Shown here in pieces: positions 8,497 through 16,730 of a DNA stretch of 64,000 nucleotides. The position numbers and the translations under genes were made by a program. A model generated the notes under the pieces. That model made no database searches. It was not told the DNA's origin and saw only the letters and a program-made list of their open reading frames with translations. Each line of letters starts with the position of its first letter. Positions within the stretch are counted from its first letter, which is position 1. Source of the stretch: Paenisporosarcina macmurdoensis (GTDB lineage Bacteria > Bacillota > Bacilli > Bacillales_A > Planococcaceae); NCBI RefSeq assembly GCF_042658845.1, contig NZ_JBHSRI010000002.1, forward strand, positions 739,378 to 803,377. Direction: 5' to 3'.

Positions 8497-9333
8497 ATGA
8501 AAACGACAACTGATTTTATGAAGATGAAAAAAGATAACAATAAAATTATTATGTTAACTGCCTACGACTATCCAACTGCAAAACTTGCAGAACATGCAGG
8601 GGTTGAAATATTACTTGTTGGGGATTCTCTTGGCATGGTGGTTCTTGGCTATGATTCAACAGTTCCCGTTACTATGGAAGATATGATCCATCATGGTAAA
8701 GCAACGAGACGTGGTGCACCAGAGACGTTTATAGCTGTCGATATGCCGTTCGGTTCATACCACGGTTCTGTTGATACGACACTTGCTAATGCTATTCGTT
8801 TATTCCAAGAAACTAATGCACAAGCTTTAAAAATTGAGGGAGCAGACGAAATCATTGATGTCATTCGATTATTGACTCGCACTGGCATTCCGGTTATTGC
8901 ACATCTTGGTCTGTTGCCTCAATCAGCTAGCGTTTTAGGTGGCTATAAAGTACAAGGGAAAACGGCACTTGCCGCTCAAAAATTAATTGAGGATGCAAAG
9001 GCTTGCGAAGCAGCTGGCGCATGTATGGTTGTTCTAGAGTGTATTCCTTATCAATTGGCGAAAACCATAACAGAATCAATATCTATTCCTGTAATAGGCA
9101 TTGGTGCAGGGGCTGATACAGACGGTCAAGTCCTTGTTTTTCATGACACCGTAACATACGGAAGTCATCATATGCCGAAATTCGTAAAAGCCTTCTCACA
9201 AGCAGGTAAAGAGATTTCAGCTGGATTAACACAATACGTAGAAGAAGTTAAATCCGGTGCATTTCCTGCAGAGGAACATCGTTTTACCATGAAAGACGAT
9301 GAGTACCAACAGTTATACGGAGGAAAAAAATGA
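8497..9333 (+). CDS. panB: 3-methyl-2-oxobutanoate hydroxymethyltransferase
   Basis: First committed step of pantothenate (CoA precursor) synthesis: transfers a hydroxymethyl group to alpha-ketoisovalerate. Conserved VGDSLGMVVLGYDSTVPVT, VDMPFGSYHGS and EGADEI segments are present; the length of 278 residues is normal. ATG 8497 is chosen for its SD AGAGGAGA. The frame extends upstream to 8449 only through leader/terminator sequence. The stop overlaps panC as ATGA. Confidence 0.96.
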   Translation: MKTTTDFMKMKKDNNKIIMLTAYDYPTAKLAEHAGVEILLVGDSLGMVVLGYDSTVPVTMEDMIHHGKATRRGAPETFIAVDMPFGSYHGSVDTTLANAIRLFQETNAQALKIEGADEIIDVIRLLTRTGIPVIAHLGLLPQSASVLGGYKVQGKTALAAQKLIEDAKACEAAGACMVVLECIPYQLAKTITESISIPVIGIGAGADTDGQVLVFHDTVTYGSHHMPKFVKAFSQAGKEISAGLTQYVEEVKSGAFPAEEHRFTMKDDEYQQLYGGKK

Positions 9334-10181
9334 TTCAAGTGCAAGTAATTGAAGCCTTGAAAAAAGGCATATATGAGGCGAAAACTACTGGCAAGAGCAT
9401 TGGTTTTGTGCCAACGATGGGCTATTTACATGAAGGACATATGTCACTTGCTAAGCAAGCGAGAGAAGACAATGACTATGTTGTCATGAGTATCTTTGTT
9501 AATCCTGCACAATTTGGTCCAAATGAAGATTTGGATAAATATCCGCGTGATTTAGAACGAGATATTAAAATGGCAAAAGATGCAGCGGTAGATTTATTAT
9601 TTTTCCCACAAGCACATGAAATGTACCCACAAGATGGCGGCATTACAATACATGCAGGAGCTCAAGCGAACGTCCTTTGTGGTGCTTCTAGACCTGGTCA
9701 CTTTGATGGCGTATTAAAAGTAGTTACAAAGCTTTTTCATTTGGTAGAGCCAACACGAGTTTATTTTGGTCAAAAAGATGCTCAACAATTAGCGATCATC
9801 GAGACATTGGTCCGAGATTATAATTTCCCATTAGAAGTACGTCGAGTTCCAACTGTACGAGAATCTGATGGTTTAGCTAAAAGTTCACGAAACGTTTTCT
9901 TGAGTGAAGAAGAGCGACTTCAAGCACCGGCTATCTATCAAGCTATACAGCTAGGAATCGAGCATTTTAAAGAGCACCAAAATGTAGAAGAAGCTAAAAA
10001 AATAACGACGCAACACATAGAAAAAGGCACTTCAGGAAATATTGATTATGTCGAATTATTAAGCTATCCAGACCTCACGAAAGACATTTCGACTAACACG
10101 TCAGTGATTTTGGCGGTAGCTGTCTTTTTCGAAAAAGCGAGACTAATCGATAATATGATGTTGAACAATAAAGGAGAGTAA
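9330..10181 (+). CDS. panC: Pantothenate synthetase
   Basis: ATP-dependent condensation of pantoate with beta-alanine. Key motifs include PTMGYLHEGHMSL (HIGH-like ATP site), the YFGQKDAQQ stretch, and KSSRN in the KMSKS-like position. Length is 283 residues. It is coupled to panB by an ATGA overlap and lies 3 bases before panD. Confidence 0.96.
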   Translation: MIQVQVIEALKKGIYEAKTTGKSIGFVPTMGYLHEGHMSLAKQAREDNDYVVMSIFVNPAQFGPNEDLDKYPRDLERDIKMAKDAAVDLLFFPQAHEMYPQDGGITIHAGAQANVLCGASRPGHFDGVLKVVTKLFHLVEPTRVYFGQKDAQQLAIIETLVRDYNFPLEVRRVPTVRESDGLAKSSRNVFLSEEERLQAPAIYQAIQLGIEHFKEHQNVEEAKKITTQHIEKGTSGNIDYVELLSYPDLTKDISTNTSVILAVAVFFEKARLIDNMMLNNKGE

Positions 10182-10184
10182 CCA

Positions 10185-10568
10185 ATGTTACGTATGATGT
10201 TAAATTCTAAAATTCACCGTGCTGTAGTTACAGAAGCGGATTTAAATTATGTAGGAAGTATTACAATCGATCAAAACCTTTTAGATGCTGTAGGTATGTT
10301 GCCAAATGAGAAAGTTCATATTGTAAATAACAATAACGGAGCTCGTTTTGAAACGTATATCATTTCGGGAGAACGTGGCAGCGGGGTTATTTGTGTAAAC
10401 GGTGCAGCAGCTCGTCTCGTTCAAAAAGGCGATGTTGTCATCATTTTATCGTATGCATATGTAATGAACGATGAAGCGAAAGATCATAAACCAACAGTAG
10501 CGATCATGAATGAAAATAATTCAATCCGCGAAATTATCAGCTACGAACCAGAAGCAACGGTTATGTAG
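10185..10568 (+). CDS. panD: Aspartate 1-decarboxylase (pyruvoyl enzyme)
   Basis: Makes beta-alanine for panC. The self-cleavage site Gly-Ser of the pyruvoyl proenzyme is visible in NYVGSITID (about residues 24-25), and the NNNNGARFETY and GAAARLVQKGD blocks are conserved. 127 residues, typical. It closes the panBCD operon, and a strong terminator follows. In related genomes dinG comes next; here 6 kb of accessory genes intervene. Confidence 0.96.
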   Translation: MLRMMLNSKIHRAVVTEADLNYVGSITIDQNLLDAVGMLPNEKVHIVNNNNGARFETYIISGERGSGVICVNGAAARLVQKGDVVIILSYAYVMNDEAKDHKPTVAIMNENNSIREIISYEPEATVM

Positions 10569-10621
10569 TTAGCAATATGTTCTAATCCGAGTTCTCTGAT
10601 ACAAAACTTAAATTAAACATC

Positions 10622-10662
10622 AAAAAGACCGTTAATTCGAATTTGAATTAGCGGTCTTTTTT
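10622..10662. terminator. Bidirectional terminator between panD and HIT gene
   Basis: Long near-perfect stem AAAAAGACCGTTAATTC against GAATTAGCGGTCTTTTT. With an A-run and a T-run flanking it, it can serve panD on the plus strand and the convergent HIT gene on the minus strand. Confidence 0.9.
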
Positions 10663-10706
10663 GACGTTGTTATTTCATGTTTAGAGTTTGTTGGTTTTGA
10701 AATTCA

Positions 10707-11159
10707 CTATACTAATTCAACAATTATTTTCGTTAATTCAACCCGTGTAGCTATTAATTTGTTTTTAAGATCCTCGTTGTTCCAAGGTTCTTCTGTGTAA
10801 AAACTAGCAAAAGATTGATTCTCATATCTTGGCACAACATGCATATGGTAATGAGACAATTCATCAATTTTTCCACCGTTTTGGCATATCGTGATACCAT
10901 CTGGATTATATAGCTTTTTAATAGCCTTTGAAAGTAGTTGAGATGCTTTCATTATTGCAATGGCTGTTTGTGGATCAAATTCTTCGACATAACGAAAATG
11001 TTTCTTAGGTAATATTAAAGTGTGTCCCTCATTAAAAGGATCGTGGTCTAGAAAACAACAGACAAACTCATCTTCATAAACCACATGAACGAATAAATCT
11101 TGATTCGCCAATGCACATCCTAAACATTCCTTATTCTCTTGTGTAGTATCAACATTCAC
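10707..11159 (-). CDS. HIT-family nucleotide-binding hydrolase
   Basis: Histidine-triad protein with the catalytic HYHMHVVPR motif near the C terminus and a CLGC pair near the N terminus, possibly a zinc site. HIT enzymes hydrolyse nucleoside phosphoramidates or dinucleoside polyphosphates. A GTG at 11159 is preferred because GAGGTG lies 6 bases upstream; an ATG at 11186 would add nine residues but has no SD. The gene is the left end of the block interrupting panD-dinG and faces panD. Confidence 0.85.
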   Translation of the reverse strand: MNVDTTQENKECLGCALANQDLFVHVVYEDEFVCCFLDHDPFNEGHTLILPKKHFRYVEEFDPQTAIAIMKASQLLSKAIKKLYNPDGITICQNGGKIDELSHYHMHVVPRYENQSFASFYTEEPWNNEDLKNKLIATRVELTKIIVELV

Positions 11160-11186
11160 ATCGTTCACCTCTACTTTTCTTAACAT

Positions 11187-11717
11187 CTAGAACTATTTAA
11201 ATAGCTCTGTTAAATTAAACTGTTGTTTATCGTTCATTTGCGCTGGCCGCACGTTCCGTATTAGCCAACAAGAATGAAAACCAACCATATACTTGTGGGT
11301 TGCGGCTTGTTAGGAGCAAATGTACTCGTTTGTTTTTTATGCAATAGTTAATATCCTTCTTTAACATTGCATGTTTTAAAATAGGACTTTAAATAATATT
11401 AACAATTTTTAACAATAATTAAAATGTTTTTTTCTTTTCGTTTTTAGAAGATAAAATAACACCTCCTTCGCTGTTCCTAAGTGCGAATTGAGGTGTTATT
11501 TTGTTTTTTATTTGAATTACCAGTTTCAGTTTTCATATTTATAATTGATTAAAAATTTCGTTAAAGATTAATTGGATATTTATGTTAAAATAAAAAGGCG
11601 ATTGTGAACTTAAATTAAGAGAAGAAAAGATGAATAATGGGTTCGATATTTTTATAAGTGTTTTAAAGAAGTTAGTTGGTTTGGTATAAGATCAAATATG
11701 GAAAAGGAGATTGAGTA
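11187..11717. other. Gene-free gap between HIT and first Nudix gene
   Basis: AT-rich sequence with no coding frame of gene-like quality. It holds one complete terminator hairpin (described separately) without an adjacent gene, which suggests a lost gene. A normal SD precedes the Nudix start at the right edge. Confidence 0.5.
11453..11508. terminator. Orphan terminator hairpin
   Basis: Perfect 13-bp stem AAAATAACACCTC/GAGGTGTTATTTT with a 24-base loop region, followed by a T-rich tract. The nearest gene on the plus strand upstream is panD, already terminated, so this hairpin probably served a deleted gene. Confidence 0.7.
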
Positions 11718-12122
11718 ATGACACCCAAACATATTGTTTCAGCAGCAACGATTGTACTAAATAATCAAAAAGAAATTTTGTTAATTAAAGGACCAAGAAG
11801 AGGATGGGAAATGCCTGGTGGGCAGGTGGAAGAAGGCGAATCCTTGGAAGAAGCTGCAATCAGGGAAACAAAAGAAGAATCGGGAATAGATATTGAAATA
11901 ACAAAATTTTGTGGAGTATTTCAAAATGTAAGTGGTTCAATTTGTAATACATTATTTTTAGGTACACCGATTGGAGGAGAACTTACAACTAGTACTGAAA
12001 GTCTAGAAGTAGGTTATTTCCCTATTGATGAAGCATTGGAATTGGTCACGTGGAAAAATTTTAGGCAAAGAATTGAATATTGTATAGATGACAAACTTCA
12101 GCCTTTTTATATTGCATTTTAA
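11718..12122 (+). CDS. Nudix hydrolase
   Basis: Small Nudix-fold pyrophosphatase, 134 residues. The full Nudix box GX5EX7REUXEEXGU is present as GGQVEEGESLEEAA followed by IRETKEESGI, so catalysis should be intact. Substrate cannot be inferred. SD AAAAGGAGA precedes ATG 11718. A second, divergent Nudix gene follows 60 bases downstream, suggesting an old duplication or a functional pair. Confidence 0.88.
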   Translation: MTPKHIVSAATIVLNNQKEILLIKGPRRGWEMPGGQVEEGESLEEAAIRETKEESGIDIEITKFCGVFQNVSGSICNTLFLGTPIGGELTTSTESLEVGYFPIDEALELVTWKNFRQRIEYCIDDKLQPFYIAF

Positions 12123-12182
12123 TTAGACTCCTTTAGCTAAAGGATATTTTCAATAGGGTTTAAGCAATTTAGGAGGATAAAT

Positions 12183-12578
12183 GTGAGAGATAGAGGTTCA
12201 GTTGTACTAATAGAAAATAACAAAGTTGGGCTGATTAAAAGAATTCGGGACGGTACTGTTTACTATGTTTTTCCCGGAGGTGGTATTGAAGTAGGTGAAA
12301 ATCCTGAAATAGCGGCTAAAAGAGAAGCATTCGAAGAATTAGGTGTAAAGGTCAACGTTGTTGAGTGTTTTCAAAAAATTGAGTTTAACGGTACACAATA
12401 CTTTTTCCTAGCTGAAATTATCGAGGGAACATTTGGAACTGGACAAGGAGAAGAATACACCGGTGAAAAACGGGGTAGAGGTTCATATTTGCCGATATGG
12501 GTTGATATTGAAAAACTATCATTCCTTGATGTTAAACCGAAAGAAGTGGTTTTAAAAGTACAAAACCTCATCAACTAG
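12183..12578 (+). CDS. Nudix hydrolase
   Basis: A second Nudix protein of 131 residues with the complete box GGGIEVGENPEIAA / KREAFEELGV. The N-terminal segment MRDRGSVVLIENNKVGLIKR is typical of MutT-like members. GTG 12183 is the start, with AGGAGG at 12171-12176. Sequence identity to the preceding Nudix protein looks low outside the motif, so recent duplication is unlikely. Confidence 0.88.
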   Translation: MRDRGSVVLIENNKVGLIKRIRDGTVYYVFPGGGIEVGENPEIAAKREAFEELGVKVNVVECFQKIEFNGTQYFFLAEIIEGTFGTGQGEEYTGEKRGRGSYLPIWVDIEKLSFLDVKPKEVVLKVQNLIN

Positions 12579-12709
12579 CGAGATGCTTTAGTTGAAGATC
12601 AGTGTTGTGCCTATGATAACGCTATTATTTAACATATGGAATAGATGTTGGTCAGGTTAGTTACATACAAATGATACAATCTGTAAAAAAAGAGTATAGA
12701 GGTGAATTT

Positions 12710-12841
12710 ATGGGAATCCTTATAGTTGCAATCTTATTAGTGTATTTGTTTGATTTCACAAAATTTAGAAAGCAAAATCAAACAATAATTGATCAGAATG
12801 AAAAGGTTATTTCTCTGCTGGAAGACATAAAAAATAAATAA
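12710..12841 (+). CDS. Small membrane-anchored protein (43 aa)
   Basis: Short ORF with a good SD (GAGGTG) before ATG 12710. It encodes an N-terminal hydrophobic helix (MGILIVAILLVYLFDF) and a polar, coiled-coil-like tail rich in Lys, Gln and Glu. The architecture is that of a single-pass membrane microprotein. No family is recognised. Confidence 0.6.
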   Translation: MGILIVAILLVYLFDFTKFRKQNQTIIDQNEKVISLLEDIKNK

Positions 12842-12932
12842 CTTTAATTCAAGTGAAAGGCAGGTTGATTTAACAGTATATAAGAATCCAGTTCAAAGTA
12901 TTGATATACTCATATTTAATGAGGTGATATGT

Positions 12933-13226
12933 ATGAAACTTACTATAAATATATGGTCTTTTATACTTACATTATCTTGTATTCCTATATTTTTCATTGC
13001 AATATCATCTGCAAACCTTATTAGCGATTTTACCCAAGTCCTTGGTACTCATCCATTAAATATTGTCTTAGGTATTACATTGACAGCATTCGTTCTTGGA
13101 CTCATCGGATTAAAGGATGTAAGGGAATGGAAAGCAATGGCTAGAAGTATATTTACGATTATTTTTACAATGGGTTTTTCGGTGCTATTAATTTTCATAC
13201 TATTCTTTGGTAGTTTGCTTACATAA
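12933..13226 (+). CDS. Small integral membrane protein (97 aa)
   Basis: Hydrophobic protein with three predicted helices: residues about 5-28, 43-62 and 73-95. ATG 12933 follows GAGGTG (12921-12926) by 6 bases; a GTG at 12924 lies inside that SD and is rejected. No family recognised; resembles small uncharacterised Bacillus membrane proteins. Confidence 0.7.
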   Translation: MKLTINIWSFILTLSCIPIFFIAISSANLISDFTQVLGTHPLNIVLGITLTAFVLGLIGLKDVREWKAMARSIFTIIFTMGFSVLLIFILFFGSLLT

Positions 13227-13309
13227 CCTTATTGAACTTATGGAGTGATCGTAGTAAGGGGTCAGGATAGTTCAAGAAGGAGTAGATATAGTTAGGGGAG
13301 TGACATTAA

Positions 13310-13858
13310 TTGCAATTTTTCATTGGAATTGTGCCTTTGGATGAATACAAAAAGAAATTAATAGATTTTCAGCATAAATGGAAAACTAATCGGATTACAG
13401 ATGTTGTCGAACCACATATAACGCTAAAGGCACAAGGTGGATTAACCCCAGATGAGATGTGGATTAGTAAAGTTAAAGAAGTATGTACTAATTTTAATTC
13501 CTTTCAACTAACACTTGGTAAACCAATGTTTTTTGGTGAAGATATTCTTTATTTAAGTGCTACTTCAAATGAACTATGTAAACTACATAAAAGTATTGTT
13601 CGAGAAATTTCTCTTTCCAATGATTTAATTAAAAAGTATTTTGAACTTGACGACTTTGTACCGCATATGACTTTTGGAAAAACAAATTATGGATTATCAC
13701 AAAAAGAACTTAGAGAAATGGGGGAATTAGCAGAAAAAGAACTTAGTCCATTTCCCACTTTTGAAGTTAGATTTGTAAGGGTGTATCAAGAAATTGAACC
13801 AAATGTATATAGAAAGTATGTCGATATTCCTTTAAATAGCTGTAGTGAACTGGTGTGA
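13310..13858 (+). CDS. 2H phosphoesterase (2'-5' RNA ligase-like) family protein
   Basis: Protein of the 2H phosphoesterase superfamily, shown by two HxT motifs, EPHITLKA (about residue 37) and VPHMTFGK (about residue 121). Bacterial members hydrolyse cyclic phosphodiesters of RNA or nucleotides; the ligase name is historical. TTG 13310 is the start, with GGGGAG about 9 bases upstream. Its place among HIT and Nudix genes gives a cluster of nucleotide-processing enzymes, though not one clear operon. Confidence 0.85.
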   Translation: MQFFIGIVPLDEYKKKLIDFQHKWKTNRITDVVEPHITLKAQGGLTPDEMWISKVKEVCTNFNSFQLTLGKPMFFGEDILYLSATSNELCKLHKSIVREISLSNDLIKKYFELDDFVPHMTFGKTNYGLSQKELREMGELAEKELSPFPTFEVRFVRVYQEIEPNVYRKYVDIPLNSCSELV

Positions 13859-13997
13859 TGAAAGACATCGTCGAATTGTGTTTGATTAACGAAGCAGATT
13901 TTGTGCTTAAAGTATCAGGGGTGCTCTACTTGAAGATCGTTAAGCTGCTTTTCTTTCGTAATTAGATTTATCTTAGAATCATAGATAGGAGATTTAT

Positions 13998-14273
13998 ATG
14001 GGGTTATTTTTCGAAAAAAGTAAAAGCACAAAACCGTTTAATATTATAAAAAATGTGATTGGGATAATAACGCTGCTTCTTGTCTTAATAGCATTAATAT
14101 CCAGTGTAATGACCAGTTTTGATTTCATCTATATTAGATTTTTATGCATCTTAGCAGGACTTAGCTCAATTACAACTGGAATTGAACATTATGTAAATAG
14201 AGAGAGTAAGTGGCTCTATCTGTCTGATATTGGCTTTGGCGTTTTTTGGTTAATACTCGCGTTTATATTGTAG
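13998..14273 (+). CDS. Small membrane protein (91 aa), DUF3953-like
   Basis: Three hydrophobic helices (about residues 16-37, 46-62 and 74-91) after a short basic N terminus. SD AGGAGA precedes ATG 13998. Size and helix pattern resemble the DUF3953 group of Bacillus membrane proteins, but this is a weak recollection; treat as hypothetical. Confidence 0.65.
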   Translation: MGLFFEKSKSTKPFNIIKNVIGIITLLLVLIALISSVMTSFDFIYIRFLCILAGLSSITTGIEHYVNRESKWLYLSDIGFGVFWLILAFIL

Positions 14274-14577
14274 AAAAAAGTCTTTTTTAGTTAGTAAAAG
14301 CTCAAGACGAACTGAATATTTATTCATGGATAAAAAAATGAAAGTGGTCGAAGGTTTACGGTGGATAATTTAGGTTCTTGTTCAACTCCCATGAAAATTC
14401 AAATCCTAGCGGCATATATTTTCATAAACTGTGGTGAAGTGCTGATTTTGTGCTGCATGGGTGGCTAACGGGTCATTAGTTGAATAAGGAATTCCCTCGA
14501 ACTTACTTGAAAAATTAGTATTCAGTTGTTGGATATTGGTGTAATTTGGAACAATATAAGAGGAAGGGGTTGATAGT
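14274..14577. other. Gap without recognisable gene
   Basis: Contains no ORF of convincing quality and no clear terminator for the preceding gene. An SD (AGGAAGGGG) at the right edge belongs to the next gene. Confidence 0.5.
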
Positions 14578-15387
14578 ATGCTCTATTATTTAGTCTTGCA
14601 ATGGGTTGGTTTTATCATCTTTACCTTCAATTACCTTCAATTTGACGGTTATCTACACGAACAATTCGATTTAAAACGTTTATTACTATTTTATGGATTT
14701 TGGACTTCAGTTTTCAGTTTGATTGTTTTTTCGGTTTGGCCAAATAAAAAAACAGTCTACCAGTCATTACAGAAGACAATGCCAAACCTCTTTTACTCTT
14801 TCATTTTAGGGACAATCATTTTGATATTACCAGCCGAATTGTATTTTTTCATATTCGTGGGATTAGCGATTTGGATGATTCACATGGCTAATGCTGAACA
14901 CGCTGAACATACTGATAAGAAAAGAATCGCTTTTATTCTGGTTAACATCATGTGTTTTTATCTCGTCATAACGGGTATAACGCTCACTTATATAAGTGAT
15001 ATCCCCACTTATGTTATTACGTTCTTCGTTCTTGTGTTTTATTTGTTTTCAACTTATAAAATGTATCCGAACAACACGATAGCAAAGTACAACATAAGTG
15101 CGGTTGTCTTGTCTTTTTTAATCCAATTATTGCCTTATACATACCATGAGATATTTAACCAATTCCTAGGAATAGACCCCGCAGATACGATGGACGCATT
15201 CAGCATACTCCTAATTATACCGACGCTGATTTTAACATATGGTTACTTTAGAAAGACACCTGTTGACAATACAGTCATTCTAACAAAGAAAGATTCAGTT
15301 TTACTATGGTTGCTAACTTTTGGTATACCAATCATCGGTTTCATCATCTTTTTCGTCATGGAAGGGCTTTCAGGGTTAGGCTCTTGA
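14578..15387 (+). CDS. Polytopic membrane protein, unknown function
   Basis: A 269-residue protein that is almost entirely hydrophobic, with seven to eight predicted helices and short loops. The only notable polar loop is ANAEHAEHTDKKR, between the third and fourth helices. SD AGGAAGGGG lies before ATG 14578. No family is recognised. Confidence 0.75.
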   Translation: MLYYLVLQWVGFIIFTFNYLQFDGYLHEQFDLKRLLLFYGFWTSVFSLIVFSVWPNKKTVYQSLQKTMPNLFYSFILGTIILILPAELYFFIFVGLAIWMIHMANAEHAEHTDKKRIAFILVNIMCFYLVITGITLTYISDIPTYVITFFVLVFYLFSTYKMYPNNTIAKYNISAVVLSFLIQLLPYTYHEIFNQFLGIDPADTMDAFSILLIIPTLILTYGYFRKTPVDNTVILTKKDSVLLWLLTFGIPIIGFIIFFVMEGLSGLGS

Positions 15388-15518
15388 CAACACATTTATG
15401 GCCTCTCATCGGCTATATTTGAATACAAACGAACTTTAATCCTGCCATTATACAATGAACCTAGTTGAATACTATCCAATCGTGAGGTTATGTCAACCTA
15501 GGGTGTATGCGAGAATGT

Positions 15519-15632
15519 ATGACAGTTGAGCAATTGAATAGAGGTTTTGTGTACGGATCAGGTAAGTTGAAAGAATCAATAATTGAAACATTAATTGATT
15601 TGGAACGTAAACCTATTATGTATATTGGTTAA
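15519..15632 (+). pseudogene. Possible gene remnant (37 codons)
   Basis: Short open frame giving MTVEQLNRGFVYGSGKLKES and ending PIMYIG. It lacks an SD and reads like the C-terminal piece of a soluble protein with a regular alternation of polar and hydrophobic residues. The frame is open a few codons further upstream. It may equally be chance. Confidence 0.25.
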
Positions 15633-15644
15633 GGAGTTGAGGAA

Positions 15645-15845
15645 ATGACTCAAATTGATGAAAATTTCAAATGTGAAAAATGTGGTCATACTAAAAGTAA
15701 GACTGGAAAAATTGGAACCACAGGATACGATAAGGTAAAAAAGATTGGCAGCATTATGTCATTGGGAACTGGAATGTTTATTTCGTGTTGTGCGTCTTGT
15801 GGTGATGTATATTCTCTAAAAATAGAGAATCCAGATAAGCTCTAA
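15645..15845 (+). CDS. Zinc-ribbon protein (66 aa)
   Basis: Two CxxC knuckles, CEKCGH near residue 9 and CASCGD near residue 50, form a zinc ribbon separated by a Gly-rich loop. SD GGAGTTGAGGAA precedes the ATG. Such small proteins are common and uncharacterised in Bacilli. Copy C of the dispersed repeat follows 120 bases downstream. Confidence 0.75.
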   Translation: MTQIDENFKCEKCGHTKSKTGKIGTTGYDKVKKIGSIMSLGTGMFISCCASCGDVYSLKIENPDKL

Positions 15846-15971
15846 ACCCCTTATTTGTTCTTCAAGTTATTAGTGCAATTGTTCAATAAGTGCCATCGGC
15901 TATTGTGATAACGTTTAATATAAAAACGGCTGCCTTTACCTTGTGTTTATTTATTTTGATTCCTTCAGTAG

Positions 15972-16095
15972 GTGATTGGAGTGAAAGGCGGCGACTCCAG
16001 CGGGAAAAGCGTGTCCAGGTGAGACCCCACAGGAGCTTGCGACGAGGAGGCTCACGGACCGCCCGCGGAAAGCGTCCGCGTGTAACGAAAATCAC
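15972..16095 (+). repeat. Dispersed intergenic repeat, copy C (subfamily 1)
   Basis: 124 bp starting GTGATT and ending AATCAC. It carries GGCGGCGACTCCAGCGGG, AGGTGAGACCCCACAG, GACGAGGAGGCTCACGG and GCGGAAAGCGTCCGC. Nearly identical to copy D. Short ORFs on both strands cross it but follow its symmetry, not codon use. Confidence 0.85.
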
Positions 16096-16122
16096 TCAGT
16101 CGTTTTAACAGTGCGATAAAAG

Positions 16123-16167
16123 AAAAGCCACTCAAACTCGATAAACTGAGTTTGAGTGGCTTTTTCT
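16123..16167. terminator. Bidirectional terminator
   Basis: Perfect 17-bp stem AAAAGCCACTCAAACTC/GAGTTTGAGTGGCTTTT with an 8-base loop. It likely ends the minus-strand lipoprotein gene 120 bases away and any plus-strand transcript from the zinc-ribbon gene. Confidence 0.85.
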
Positions 16168-16284
16168 TTGAACTTCTATTTCCTCAACCGAGTGTCATGT
16201 CAAACCTGTTATCCAGGTTTCACAATACTACTTTATGTTTGATCCATGAGTTTACCTGTTCATTCTTAACGACTAACTTCATCC

Positions 16285-16617
16285 TTAATTTAAACGCAAT
16301 GTTTCAATCATTTCTTTTCCATCTATCATTTTTGTAGAGAACGCGATGTTGTCATTTTCTTTAATGATATCAAAATCTCCTGAGGCATCTTCAGCAACTT
16401 CGTAGGTTTTTACTTCACCTTCATAATCAATGATGACCTTGTTTTGGTCATCTCCTTCAAATCCTTTAAAGACTCCATTTACTTGTGTCGTTAGTTCAAT
16501 TCCTGCTGCGTCACCATCTTTCACTTCATTATCGACGCTAACTTCGGGTTCAGCATTGCAAGCAGTTAGTGAAAATACTAAAAAACCAATGGCGGTATAT
16601 CGAATCCATGATTTCAT
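16285..16617 (-). CDS. Small lipoprotein, unknown function
   Basis: 110-residue secreted lipoprotein. The basic N terminus, hydrophobic helix and lipobox LTAC (cleavage before Cys at about residue 20) are clear. The mature part is acidic and beta-rich (EGEVKTYEVAEDASGDFDI), similar in style to small single-domain exported proteins of Bacilli. SD GGAGG precedes the ATG. It is the last gene of the block between panD and dinG. Confidence 0.8.
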   Translation of the reverse strand: MKSWIRYTAIGFLVFSLTACNAEPEVSVDNEVKDGDAAGIELTTQVNGVFKGFEGDDQNKVIIDYEGEVKTYEVAEDASGDFDIIKENDNIAFSTKMIDGKEMIETLRLN

Positions 16618-16730
16618 TTCAGAAAACCTCCTTTTTTGGTTAGACGTATTTGTATCCTCTCAGTTACACGTGTTCAGCTGATTTGTGATACAATTTTTTT
16701 ATTAGAAGTCTAAATTGTGAGTTGATATTT

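Noticed and set aside
15883..16108. Arg-rich ORFs of about 70 codons on both strands
   Set aside because: They cover repeat copy C and reflect its GC-rich symmetry; no SD.
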